Of a DNA stretch of 64,000 nucleotides, positions 51,564-59,765 are shown in pieces. The notes under the pieces were generated by a model, which was not told where the DNA came from, did no database searches, and saw only the letters and a program-made list of their open reading frames with translations. The translations under genes and the position numbers were made by a program. Each line of letters starts with the position of its first letter. The stretch's first letter is position 1. Location of the stretch: contig JAHHQY010000003.1 of the NCBI GenBank assembly GCA_020026115.1, positions 9,749-73,748 on the forward strand, given 5' to 3'. The stretch is from Actinobacillus sp. (lineage in GTDB: Bacteria > Pseudomonadota > Gammaproteobacteria > Enterobacterales > Pasteurellaceae).

Positions 51564-52404
51564 AAGCATTTTTTTAGATGACATCGAAATTAACAACGAA
51601 AAACCTTTCGTTTTATTTGGTGGCATGAACGTGTTAGAAAGTCGTGATATGGCGATGCAAGTCTGCGAAAAATATGTAGAGGTTACGCAAAAATTAGGCG
51701 TGCCTTATGTATTTAAAGCCTCTTTTGATAAAGCAAATCGCTCATCGGTTTATTCTTATCGCGGTCCTGGTATGGAAGAAGGATTAAAAATTTTCCAAGA
51801 ATTGAAAGATCAATTCGGCGTGAAAATTATTACCGATGTGCATGAAATTCATCAATGCCAGCCTGTGGCAGATGTGGTGGATGTGATTCAATTACCTGCA
51901 TTTTTAGCGCGTCAAACCGACCTTGTGCAAGCGATGGCGAAAACAGGTGCGGTAATTAACGTGAAAAAACCACAATTTTTAAGTCCAGGTCAAATGGGGA
52001 ATATTGTAGAAAAATTCCAAGAATGCGGTAACGACAAGGTGATGTTGTGTGATCGTGGTACAAACTTTGGTTATGACAATTTAGTCGTGGATATGCTGGG
52101 CTTTAATGTGATGCGTAATGTATCCAAAGGTTGCCCGATTATTTTTGACGTGACTCATTCTCTACAATGTCGCGATCCTTTTGGCTCGGCATCCGGTGGA
52201 CGTCGTGCGCAAGTGACAGAATTAGCGCGCGCAGGTTTGGCCGTAGGTATTGCAGGGTTGTTCTTAGAAGCACACCCAAATCCTAATCAAGCAAAATGTG
52301 ATGGGCCAAGTGCTTTACCATTAGATAAATTAGAACCTTTTATTGCCCAAATGAAAGCCGTTGATGACTTAGTGAAAAGTTTCTCTGTGTTAGAAACTCA
52401 GTAA
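51553..52404 (+). CDS. kdsA: 3-deoxy-8-phosphooctulonate (KDO8P) synthase
   Basis: 283 residues (E. coli 284). LFGGMNVLESRDMAM at the N-terminus, KASFDKANRSS, DVHE, CDRGTNFGYDNLVVDM and the FDVTHSLQCRDPFG phosphate/PEP region are all present. It makes KDO 8-phosphate for the inner core of lipopolysaccharide. It overlaps prmC; the ychQ and ychA genes found between them in E. coli are missing here. Confidence 0.97.
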   Translation: MQNKSIFLDDIEINNEKPFVLFGGMNVLESRDMAMQVCEKYVEVTQKLGVPYVFKASFDKANRSSVYSYRGPGMEEGLKIFQELKDQFGVKIITDVHEIHQCQPVADVVDVIQLPAFLARQTDLVQAMAKTGAVINVKKPQFLSPGQMGNIVEKFQECGNDKVMLCDRGTNFGYDNLVVDMLGFNVMRNVSKGCPIIFDVTHSLQCRDPFGSASGGRRAQVTELARAGLAVGIAGLFLEAHPNPNQAKCDGPSALPLDKLEPFIAQMKAVDDLVKSFSVLETQ

Positions 52405-52417
52405 GGAAAAATCAATG

Positions 52418-52446
52418 AAAAGCCTGAATTTTTCAGGCTTTTTTTT
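52418..52446 (+). terminator. kdsA terminator
   Basis: AAAAGCCTGAA-TTT-TTCAGGCTTTT followed by further T residues. Confidence 0.92.
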
Positions 52447-52453
52447 ATAGAAA

Positions 52454-52488
52454 TAAAAAAACTCGCACCGAAATTTCGGCGCGAGTTT
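52454..52488 (-). terminator. aspA terminator (palindromic pair of the repeat)
   Basis: CTCGCACCGAAAT and ATTTCGGCGCGAG overlap to form one palindrome; on the minus strand a T-run follows. Both arms are copies of the repeat. Confidence 0.85.
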
Positions 52489-52512
52489 AATTTTAATTTA
52501 AAGCAAAGGGTC

Positions 52513-53928
52513 TTATTTATTTAATTTTGCTTTGTAAGTTGGGTTCATTAAGTTTTCCACAGAAAGAATATCATCTAATTCTTGTTCGGTTAAAAGACCC
52601 ATTTCTAAAACAACTTCACGTACGCCTTTACCGGTTTCTGCGCAAGTTTTACCAATGATGTCGCCGTTGTGGTGACCGATAAATGGATTTAAGTAAGTAA
52701 CGATACCGATTGAATTTAACACATAGTTACGGCAAATATTTTCGTTTACGGTAATGCCATCGATACATTTATCGCGTAAGTTTACACAAGCGTTACCTAA
52801 AATGCTTAAGCTTTCAAACATAGCTTGTCCGATAACCGGTTCCATAACGTTTAATTGTAATTGACCTGCTTCAGCGGCCATAGTAACTGTGGTGTCGTTA
52901 CCGATAACTTTAAAGCAAACTTGGTTGACAACTTCAGGAATTACAGGGTTTACTTTAGCCGGCATAATTGAAGAGCCAGCTTGTAATTCTGGTAAGTTGA
53001 TTTCATTTAAGCCAGCGCGAGGACCAGAAGAAAGTAAACGTAAGTCATTACAAACTTTAGAAAGTTTCACCGCTGTGCGTTTTAATGCGCTGTGCATCAT
53101 AACGTAAGCACCGCAATCAGAAGTCGCTTCAATTAAGTTTTCAGCTAATTTGCAAGGGAAACCAGTAATTTCAGCTAAATATTTAACGGCTAATTCAGAA
53201 TAACCTGCAGGCGCATTTAAGCCCGTACCGATAGCTGTTGCCCCTAAGTTAACTTCAAGTAAATATTCCGCAATGCGATTTAAGTTACGAACTTCTTCGT
53301 CTAAAAGAACAGAGAATGCTTTAAATTCTTGACCAACAGTCATTGGCACCGCATCTTGTAATTGAGTGCGTCCCATTTTTAAAACTTTAGCAAATTCTTC
53401 TGCTTTTGCATCGAAACCAACTTTTAAGTATTGGATTTTTTCAATTAATTGAAGAACGCTCATATAAACCGCTAAACGGAAACCAGTAGGGTAGGCGTCA
53501 TTGGTAGATTGGCTTGCGTTAACGTGGTCGCAAGGGTCGATATATTGATATTCCCCTTTTTTGTGGCCTAAAATTTCTAAGGCAAGGTTAGCGACAACTT
53601 CATTGGCATTCATATTAACGGAAGTTCCTGCGCCACCTTGGAAAACGTCGGTTGGGAATTGATCTAAACATTTGCCTGTATTTAAGATTTCATCACAAGC
53701 TTTGACAATTGCGTCGGCCACATTTTGTGGAATGGCGCCTAATTCACCATTTGCTAATGCCGCAGCTTTTTTTTCCATTACCATGCCACGAACAAAAGCC
53801 GGTACATCAGAAATTTTCACATCAGAAATGTTGAAATTTTCTTTTGCACGTAAAGTATGAATGCCCCAATAAGCATCAGCCGGTACTTCACGTTTGCCTA
53901 GTAAATCTTCTTCAATACGCATGTTCAT
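52513..53928 (-). CDS. aspA: Aspartate ammonia-lyase
   Basis: 471 residues of the fumarase/aspartase family. Signatures are the TSTNDAYPTGFR-type SQSTNDAYPTGF, GTGLNAPAGY and the SS-loop LQAGSSIMPAKVNPVIPE with the catalytic Ser. It deaminates aspartate to fumarate, feeding fumarate respiration. I chose the ATG at 53928, seven to eight bases after AAGGA; GTG at 53931 is possible. The promoter carries a CRP/FNR-like palindrome at 54055. Confidence 0.97.
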   Translation of the reverse strand: MNMRIEEDLLGKREVPADAYWGIHTLRAKENFNISDVKISDVPAFVRGMVMEKKAAALANGELGAIPQNVADAIVKACDEILNTGKCLDQFPTDVFQGGAGTSVNMNANEVVANLALEILGHKKGEYQYIDPCDHVNASQSTNDAYPTGFRLAVYMSVLQLIEKIQYLKVGFDAKAEEFAKVLKMGRTQLQDAVPMTVGQEFKAFSVLLDEEVRNLNRIAEYLLEVNLGATAIGTGLNAPAGYSELAVKYLAEITGFPCKLAENLIEATSDCGAYVMMHSALKRTAVKLSKVCNDLRLLSSGPRAGLNEINLPELQAGSSIMPAKVNPVIPEVVNQVCFKVIGNDTTVTMAAEAGQLQLNVMEPVIGQAMFESLSILGNACVNLRDKCIDGITVNENICRNYVLNSIGIVTYLNPFIGHHNGDIIGKTCAETGKGVREVVLEMGLLTEQELDDILSVENLMNPTYKAKLNK

Positions 53929-54027
53929 CACTATGTCCTTTGTTAATTGTGTTTAAATCGCCGCTTGTACTTCAAAGCGAACCAAAAAAAAGAATGGCTT
54001 GAAAGGCTGTTCTTTCGTTGTGCGGGC

Positions 54028-54033
54028 ATTATA
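54028..54033 (-). promoter_or_regulatory. -10 element (TATAAT) of aspA
   Basis: A perfect TATAAT on the minus strand, predicting a start near 54021 and a leader of about 93 nt. Confidence 0.7.
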
Positions 54034-54054
54034 AAAAACTCACTTATAAAAAAA

Positions 54055-54070
54055 CGTGATCAAGATCACT
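54055..54070 (-). promoter_or_regulatory. CRP/FNR-like palindrome of aspA
   Basis: CGTGATCAAGATCACT: CRP arms match at eight of ten positions, and the inner GTGAT-N4-ATCAC matches the FNR site TTGAT-N4-ATCAA at eight of ten. Its centre is at -41.5 from the predicted start. E. coli aspA is controlled by both CRP and FNR. Confidence 0.7.
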
Positions 54071-54170
54071 TTTTTTACCTTATTTCACAAGGATTTATTT
54101 AATTTTTGTTATTAGATTTTTTAATGCATTCGCACCGAAAAAAAGGAAGGATTTTTTTTCAAACTTTATG

Positions 54171-54198
54171 CTTGAAAGTGCAGAAAACCGCCCCATAT
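54171..54198 (+). promoter_or_regulatory. Heat-shock (sigma-32) promoter of groES-groEL
   Basis: CTTGAAA (54171-54177), 13-bp spacer, CCCCATAT (54191-54198): an essentially perfect RpoH promoter, about 43 bp before the groES start. Confidence 0.93.
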
Positions 54199-54240
54199 TT
54201 GCCTTCATTATTTTTATGAACAAACAAAAGGAAAGAGAAA

Positions 54241-54534
54241 ATGAATATTCGTCCATTGCACGATCGTGTCATTATTAAACGTGAAGAAGTGGAAACTAAA
54301 TCTGCAGGAGGCATTGTGTTAACGGGCAGTGCTGCTGAAAAATCTTCTCGCGCGAAAGTCCTTGCCGTAGGTGCAGGTCGCATTTTAGAAGATGGTACAG
54401 TTCGTCCTTTAGATGTAAAAGTTGGCGATACCGTAATTTTTAACGAAGGCTACGGCGCAAAAGTTGAAAAAATTGATGGTGAAGAAGTGATGATTATCGC
54501 AGAACACGATATTTTAGCCGTAGTAGAAGCTTAA
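54241..54534 (+). CDS. groES: Co-chaperonin GroES
   Basis: 97 residues (E. coli 97). It starts MNIRPLHDRVIIKR; the mobile loop ETKSAGGIVLTGSAAEKS (about 17-34) binds GroEL; and GYGAKVEKIDGEEVMII is conserved at the end. It caps the GroEL chamber. It lies 19 bp before groEL under the sigma-32 promoter. Confidence 0.98.
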   Translation: MNIRPLHDRVIIKREEVETKSAGGIVLTGSAAEKSSRAKVLAVGAGRILEDGTVRPLDVKVGDTVIFNEGYGAKVEKIDGEEVMIIAEHDILAVVEA

Positions 54535-54553
54535 AAAGGAAAAGGAAATTAAA

Positions 54554-56197
54554 ATGACAGCAAAAGATGTAAAATTTGGAAATGATGCACGCGTAAAAAT
54601 GCTTGCAGGTGTCAATGTATTAGCTGATGCAGTAAAAGTTACCTTAGGCCCTAAAGGTCGTAATGTGGTGTTAGATAAAGCTTATGGCGCACCAACTATC
54701 ACCAAAGATGGGGTATCTGTGGCTCGTGAAATTGAATTAGAAGATAAATTTGAAAATATGGGCGCTCAAATGGTGAAAGAAGTGGCCTCTAAAGCAAATG
54801 ATGCAGCAGGCGACGGCACCACAACAGCGACAGTTTTAGCACAAGCTATCGTTAATGAAGGCTTAAAAGCCGTTGCAGCAGGTATGAATCCAATGGATTT
54901 AAAACGTGGTATTGATAAAGCCGTCAGCGCAGTAGTTGCGGAATTAAAAGCACTATCAAAACCATGCGAAACCTCAAAAGAAATTGAACAAGTGGGAACA
55001 ATTTCTGCAAATTCAGATCGTGTTGTTGGTGAATTGATTGCCAAAGCGATGGAAAAAGTGGGCAAAGAAGGCGTAATTACTGTTGAAGATGGAACAGGCC
55101 TAGAAGATGAATTAGATGTGGTTGAAGGTATGCAATTTGACCGCGGTTATTTATCACCATATTTCATCAATAAACCAGAAAATGGCACGGTTGAATTTGA
55201 AAATCCGTTTATTTTATTAGCGGATAAAAAAGTAAGTAATATTCGTGAATTATTACCAGTATTAGAAGGCGTAGCAAAAGCGGGCAAACCACTTTTAATT
55301 ATTGCCGAAGATATTGAAGGTGAAGCTTTAGCAACGCTTGTAGTGAATACAATGCGTGGTATCGTGAAAGTTTCAGCGGTGAAAGCCCCAGGTTTTGGTG
55401 ACCGCCGTAAAGCTATGCTACAAGATATTGCTATTTTAACTGCCGGTACCGTAATTTCAGAAGAAATCGGTATGGAATTAGAAAAAGCAACGTTAGAAGA
55501 TTTAGGCCAAGCAAAACGTGTAGTGATTACGAAAGATGACACAACAATTATTGATGGTCTAGGTGAAGAAGCGCAAATTAAAGCGCGTGTTGCTCAAATT
55601 AAAGCGCAATTAGAAGAAACAAGCTCTGAATACGATAAAGAGAAATTGCAAGAACGTATGGCTAAATTAGCTGGCGGTGTTGCAGTTATTAAAGTTGGCG
55701 CAGCAACAGAAGTTGAAATGAAAGAGAAAAAAGATCGTGTAGAAGATGCTTTACACGCAACACGTGCTGCGGTAGAAGAAGGTATCGTTGCAGGTGGTGG
55801 GGTTGCTTTAATTCGTGCCGCAAGCAAAGTTAGCACAACTTTACAAGGCGATAACGAAGAACAAAACGTAGGGATTAAATTAGCTTTACGTGCAATGGAA
55901 GCACCACTTCGTCAAATTGTGACTAACGCCGGCGAAGAAGCCTCTGTTGTGGCAAATGCAGTAAAAGCAGGTGCCGCAAACTTTGGTTATAATGCAGGTA
56001 ATGACCAATATGGCGATATGATTGAAATGGGGATTTTAGACCCAACTAAAGTGACTCGTAGTGCCTTACAATTTGCCGCATCTATTGCAGGTTTAATGAT
56101 TACCACCGAATGTATGGTAACAGAATTACCAAAAACCGATGCGCCAGATATGAGTGCTGGCATGGGCGGTATGGGAGGCATGGGCGGAATGATGTAA
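54554..56197 (+). CDS. groEL: Chaperonin GroEL
   Basis: 547 residues (E. coli 548). The ATP site TLGPKGRNVVLDKAYGAPTITKDGVSV and GDGTTTATVLA, apical-domain blocks such as RGYLSPYFINKPE, and the C-terminal GGMGGMGGMM repeat tail are all intact. It folds newly made proteins as a double heptameric ring with GroES. It is followed by a terminator that contains a classical uptake sequence. Confidence 0.98.
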   Translation: MTAKDVKFGNDARVKMLAGVNVLADAVKVTLGPKGRNVVLDKAYGAPTITKDGVSVAREIELEDKFENMGAQMVKEVASKANDAAGDGTTTATVLAQAIVNEGLKAVAAGMNPMDLKRGIDKAVSAVVAELKALSKPCETSKEIEQVGTISANSDRVVGELIAKAMEKVGKEGVITVEDGTGLEDELDVVEGMQFDRGYLSPYFINKPENGTVEFENPFILLADKKVSNIRELLPVLEGVAKAGKPLLIIAEDIEGEALATLVVNTMRGIVKVSAVKAPGFGDRRKAMLQDIAILTAGTVISEEIGMELEKATLEDLGQAKRVVITKDDTTIIDGLGEEAQIKARVAQIKAQLEETSSEYDKEKLQERMAKLAGGVAVIKVGAATEVEMKEKKDRVEDALHATRAAVEEGIVAGGGVALIRAASKVSTTLQGDNEEQNVGIKLALRAMEAPLRQIVTNAGEEASVVANAVKAGAANFGYNAGNDQYGDMIEMGILDPTKVTRSALQFAASIAGLMITTECMVTELPKTDAPDMSAGMGGMGGMGGMM

Positions 56198-56227
56198 TTC
56201 TCAACGCCTTGCTTTAAGCAATCCAAG

Positions 56228-56262
56228 AAGTGCGGTTATTTTTAAAATAATCGCACTTTTTT
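56228..56262 (+). terminator. groEL terminator containing a classical Haemophilus uptake sequence
   Basis: AAGTGCGGTTATTTT and AAAATAATCGCACTT form a 15-bp stem with one mismatch, then T residues. AAGTGCGGT followed by an A/T tract is the exact Hin-type uptake sequence. Confidence 0.88.
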
Positions 56263-56285
56263 GTTGCGCGCTATCTTGGCATTGC

Positions 56286-56291
56286 TATAAT
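56286..56291 (+). promoter_or_regulatory. -10 element (TATAAT) of the YchE-like gene
   Basis: TATAAT 44 bp before the start codon; no clear -35. Confidence 0.5.
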
Positions 56292-56334
56292 GTTCGGCTA
56301 ATTTTTCTACGTATTACTTCAGTTAAGGTTTGTT

Positions 56335-56967
56335 ATGGATTTTTCAATTTACCTACAATATTTCGTGAGTTTAATCGCCTTGGTTAACCCCATTGGCGTT
56401 ATTCCTATTTTTTATTCAATGACACAAGATTTCCCTAAAGAAGAGCAAGATCGCATGGTGTTCATTACCTGTTTTTCTTTAGTTACTATGTTGTTAGTCA
56501 GCTTTTTCTTTGGCAACTTCATCTTAAATTCATTTAGTATTTCCATTGATTCATTCCGTATCGCAGGCGGTATCGTGGTGGCAATTATTGCCTTAACCAT
56601 GATTAACGGGAAAATCGGTGAAAATAAAATGAATAAAGAAGAAAAAGATGTTAATGTCGAAAGCTATACAAATCTTGCAATCGTACCTTTAGCGATGCCT
56701 TTAATGGCAGGCCCTGGTGCATTGAGTGCCTCTATTGTGTTTGGTATTAACTCTCATACTTTTGAAAGCTATGCCTATTCTTCACTAACCATTATTTTAT
56801 TTGGTTTAGGTTGTTACTTATTATTACGCTATTCAAAACCATTGATGAAACGCTTAGGTCGTACAGGCGTTAACGTGGTAACGCGTATTATGGGTTTAAT
56901 CCTATTATCTCTTGGTGTTGAAATGATCGTGACCGCTTTACGCAACTTCGGCATCATCGCCCAATAA
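56335..56967 (+). CDS. MarC-family membrane protein, YchE type
   Basis: 210 residues (E. coli YchE 215), six hydrophobic segments. LVNPIGVIPIFYSMT near the start, FSISIDSFRIAGGIVVAI, VPLAMPLMAGPGALSAS and GVNVVTRIMGLILLSLGVEMIVT follow YchE rather than MarC or YhgN. The transport role is unknown. It is the last core gene before the AT-rich polysaccharide region; the first direct-repeat copy begins 4 bp after its stop. Confidence 0.88.
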   Translation: MDFSIYLQYFVSLIALVNPIGVIPIFYSMTQDFPKEEQDRMVFITCFSLVTMLLVSFFFGNFILNSFSISIDSFRIAGGIVVAIIALTMINGKIGENKMNKEEKDVNVESYTNLAIVPLAMPLMAGPGALSASIVFGINSHTFESYAYSSLTIILFGLGCYLLLRYSKPLMKRLGRTGVNVVTRIMGLILLSLGVEMIVTALRNFGIIAQ

Positions 56968-57001
56968 TCACTCGCACCGAAAAATTGCTATAAAATAAAA
57001 G

Positions 57002-57044
57002 AAAGCAAAATTATAACTAATTGATTTTGCTTTTTTTTTTTTTT
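57002..57044 (+). terminator. YchE-like gene terminator with a 14-T homopolymer
   Basis: AAAGCAAAAT-loop-ATTTTGCTTT and an uninterrupted run of 14 T residues (57031-57044), then AA and seven more T. The second unit copy has TTTCTTTTT here. Confidence 0.85.
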
Positions 57045-57066
57045 AATTTTTTTATAAAAACTAAAG

Positions 57067-57096
57067 TTGGAAAAGAAAGTTGTTAACGTGTATAAT
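57067..57096 (+). promoter_or_regulatory. Promoter of licABC
   Basis: TTGGAA (57067-57072), 18-bp spacer, TATAAT (57091-57096), 33 bp before the licA start. It lies 23 bp downstream of the T14 tract. Confidence 0.75.
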
Positions 57097-57128
57097 GTGG
57101 CGGTTTTTTGTTTTTATAAAGTATCGCT

Positions 57129-58034
57129 ATGAAAGAATTAAAAAAAATTATCAGTGAAAAATTAAAGATAGATTTATCAAAAGTCGAAAGTGTTAATTTT
57201 TTAGGTGGAATGACAAATCAAAACTATTTAGCCAAGGTTATTGATACAACTTCTCAAGTACAGGAATATGTATTAAGAGTACCTGGTGCTATGACACAAT
57301 CTTTAATTTCGAGAAAAAATGAAGCATCAAATAGCAAAATTACATCAGATTATAAATTTAACGTTGAAACCTGTTATTTTGACGCTAAAACAGGTATTAA
57401 AATTACTAAATATTTAAAAGATAGTAAAACATTAGATCATGAAAGCATTAAAAATACTGAAGTGATTATTGATGTGGCTAATAATTTGAAAAAATTACAT
57501 TCTTCAGATATTAAATTTGAAAATGAATTTAATGTTTTTACAAAATATGATGATTATTTGTCATTATTAAAAGAGAAAGATAAATTTTTTAAATATCATA
57601 CCCAAATGGATGAAATTTTATTGTTTTGGGAAAAAGTAAGAGAATACTTTGAATATAATAAGCCAAAACTATCACCTTGTCATAATGATTTAGTACCTGA
57701 AAATATCTTATTTAAAGAAAGATATTATTTCATTGATTGGGAATATTCAGGAATGAATGATTTATATTTTGATCTTGCTGCATTTTTGCTTGAATCTAGA
57801 ATTGAGATCAAATATGAAACTTTATTTTTAAAAAGTTATTTTGATAAAGAGAATATTAGCGAAGAGAAAAATATTGTTCGTTTATATCAATTTACACAAG
57901 ATTTATTATGGACTCTGTGGACAGTTATTAAAGAAGAAAATAATGAGTTTTTTGAAGGGTACGGAGAAAAACGAATAACAAGCGCCATTAGAATTATGAA
58001 TGAATTAAAAGTAAATGGTTTTTTTAATGAATAA
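57129..58034 (+). CDS. licA: Choline kinase LicA
   Basis: 301 residues. The kinase catalytic loop is CHNDLVPENILF (about residue 183) followed by FIDWEYSGMNDLYFDLA, the aminoglycoside/choline-kinase pattern; the N-terminal LGGMTNQNYLAKV is the ATP loop. It phosphorylates imported choline for decoration of surface glycan. In H. influenzae licA begins with a CAAT tetranucleotide tract that switches the gene on and off; none is present here. The gene is distinctly more AT-rich than the core genes, which suggests acquisition. First gene of licABC. Confidence 0.9.
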   Translation: MKELKKIISEKLKIDLSKVESVNFLGGMTNQNYLAKVIDTTSQVQEYVLRVPGAMTQSLISRKNEASNSKITSDYKFNVETCYFDAKTGIKITKYLKDSKTLDHESIKNTEVIIDVANNLKKLHSSDIKFENEFNVFTKYDDYLSLLKEKDKFFKYHTQMDEILLFWEKVREYFEYNKPKLSPCHNDLVPENILFKERYYFIDWEYSGMNDLYFDLAAFLLESRIEIKYETLFLKSYFDKENISEEKNIVRLYQFTQDLLWTLWTVIKEENNEFFEGYGEKRITSAIRIMNELKVNGFFNE

Positions 58035-58950
58035 TTATAAAGGCATTATAGCAGGCTTAGTGTCAGGTTTACTTTGGGGAATTACAGGGATTTTATATGC
58101 AAAATTAAATATAAATTACCCTGTTACAACGGTAATTTCTGTTATTTTAAGTTTGTTATTTTTAGTTGAACTCATAAGTGGTGCTTTAGTTGGCTCATCT
58201 ATAGTTGTTTTATATAAAAGAAACATATTAAAAGAGTTAAACCGAAAAACAATATTATTAGCGATGTTACTTGGCGTCATTGGCGGGCCGGTCGGAATGC
58301 TTTGTTATTTACAAGCAATATCATTAATTGGGGTAGGTTATGCTGCACCAATTTCGTCTATATATCCAGTATTTGGTGCTTTATTATCATTATTTTTCTT
58401 AAAAGAAAAAATGACAAAATATGCGATTTTAGGCGGTCTTTTAACACTAGGTTCAACTTTTTTATTATCACTCGATATACATGATGGGACATTTTCGCTT
58501 ATAGGTTTAAGTTTAGCATTGATTTGTGCTTTAAGTTGGGGCAGTGAAATAGTTCTATCTTCTTATGTTATGAAAATTATGGGTAACTTAACAGCTTCAA
58601 AATATGCCTATTTTTTAAGACAGGTAGGGGCGGCGAGTGGCTATTTTATTTTATTAGTATTTTTAAAAGTAAATATTTTTGAACTATCAAACAATTTTAA
58701 AGATATAACATTTGATTTATTTTTATTATTTATTGTTTTGTCTTCAATGTTTTCTTATATGCTCTATTATTTTGCTATTGATAAACTAAAGCCAATAAAA
58801 GCAATGATGTTAAATATTACTTATGGCGTTTGGATTGTTATATTTGGTATTTTATTGGGAGATAATTCATTTGAAGTATCTAAATTTTTATTGGTTTGTG
58901 GAATATTAATTGGTTCCATTATTGTATTAAAGTCTAAAAAGGAAATATAA
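58027..58950 (+). CDS. licB: Choline permease LicB (DMT/EamA superfamily)
   Basis: 307 residues with about ten hydrophobic helices in two EamA halves; GYAAPISSIYPVFGALLSLFFLKE ends the first half. It imports choline for LicA. The frame is open from 58015, but MNNYKGIIAGLVSGLLWG at 58027 resembles known LicB starts and overlaps licA by only 8 bp. Neither start has a good ribosome-binding site, so translation is probably coupled to licA. Confidence 0.87.
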   Translation: MNNYKGIIAGLVSGLLWGITGILYAKLNINYPVTTVISVILSLLFLVELISGALVGSSIVVLYKRNILKELNRKTILLAMLLGVIGGPVGMLCYLQAISLIGVGYAAPISSIYPVFGALLSLFFLKEKMTKYAILGGLLTLGSTFLLSLDIHDGTFSLIGLSLALICALSWGSEIVLSSYVMKIMGNLTASKYAYFLRQVGAASGYFILLVFLKVNIFELSNNFKDITFDLFLLFIVLSSMFSYMLYYFAIDKLKPIKAMMLNITYGVWIVIFGILLGDNSFEVSKFLLVCGILIGSIIVLKSKKEI

Positions 58951-58951
58951 C

Positions 58952-59644
58952 GTGAAAGCAATTATTTTAGCAGCAGGATTAGGTAGTCGTTTTAAAGAAA
59001 TAACAAAAACAACGCATAAAGCATTATTACCAATTCAAGGTGAACCTAATTTAGAACGAACAATTAAATTTTTAAAAGAAGCAAATGTTCAAGATATTTA
59101 TATTGTAACAGGTCATCTTAAGCAAAGTTTTGAATATCTCATAGATAAATATCAGGTAAATTTAATCTTTAATGAAAAATACAAAGATTATAATAGTATT
59201 TATTCTATGTATAAAGCATTAGATGTGCTAGGCGATAGTTTCGTAATTGATTCTGATGTGGTGTTATTTAAAAATATTTTTTTAGAAAAGCCTAAAATGA
59301 GTACTTATTATACGGTTTTAAGAGAAAACACCTATTCTAAAGAATGGATTCCCGTAGTGAAAAATAACAAAGTGACTGAAATTATCATTTCTGATATGCA
59401 AGCCCCAAGTTTACTAGGCATATCCTTTTGGTCAAATGAAGATGCGAATTTAATAAAAGAACAATATCAGTATTATTTAAATAAAGAAAAATTATGTGAG
59501 AGCAGTTTATATTGGGATAACATTCCGATGTCGATCTTAGATAAATTAAATATTACAACAAGCGAAGTTTCTAAAAATTCAGCCTTTGAAATGGATAATC
59601 AAGACGAATATAAATTCATTTGTCAAAAACTATCAAACGAATAG
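58952..59644 (+). CDS. licC: CTP:phosphocholine cytidylyltransferase LicC
   Basis: 230 residues. The nucleotidyltransferase N-terminus is MKAIILAAGLGSRFKEITKTTHKALLPIQGE, with the metal-site VIDSDVVLF near residue 105. It makes CDP-choline, the donor used by a LicD transferase. It starts with GTG (58952) after AAGGA, immediately following licB. No licD gene lies in this window; in H. influenzae licD follows licC. Confidence 0.9.
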   Translation: MKAIILAAGLGSRFKEITKTTHKALLPIQGEPNLERTIKFLKEANVQDIYIVTGHLKQSFEYLIDKYQVNLIFNEKYKDYNSIYSMYKALDVLGDSFVIDSDVVLFKNIFLEKPKMSTYYTVLRENTYSKEWIPVVKNNKVTEIIISDMQAPSLLGISFWSNEDANLIKEQYQYYLNKEKLCESSLYWDNIPMSILDKLNITTSEVSKNSAFEMDNQDEYKFICQKLSNE

Positions 59645-59765
59645 AAATGCTTTAGGTTTTTTATTAAGTCATTAAATTCCTTTTGTACTCATTTAGTGGA
59701 ATAGGAAGATTTAATGAATAAATACTACATAAGTTATAAATTAAAAACAGCTTAATAAATATCTT
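59645..59765 (+). other. Spacer between licC and the second direct repeat
   Basis: 121 bp, very AT-rich. It contains a 13-codon frame (59714-59755, MNKYYISYKLKTA) preceded by AGGAAG, which could be the remnant start of a lost gene such as licD or a glycosyltransferase, or chance. Confidence 0.3.

Larger units (their letters stand above)
56971..57109 (+). repeat. Direct repeat unit, copy 1 (repeat core + terminator + promoter) before licA
   Basis: 139 bp that recur at 59766-59900. The unit contains a CTCGCACCGAAAA copy, a terminator hairpin (AAAGCAAAAT/ATTTTGCTTT, with a 14-T run), and the promoter TTGGAA-N18-TATAAT. The two copies differ by three substitutions plus the length and composition of the T/A tract. 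Confidence 0.92.
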
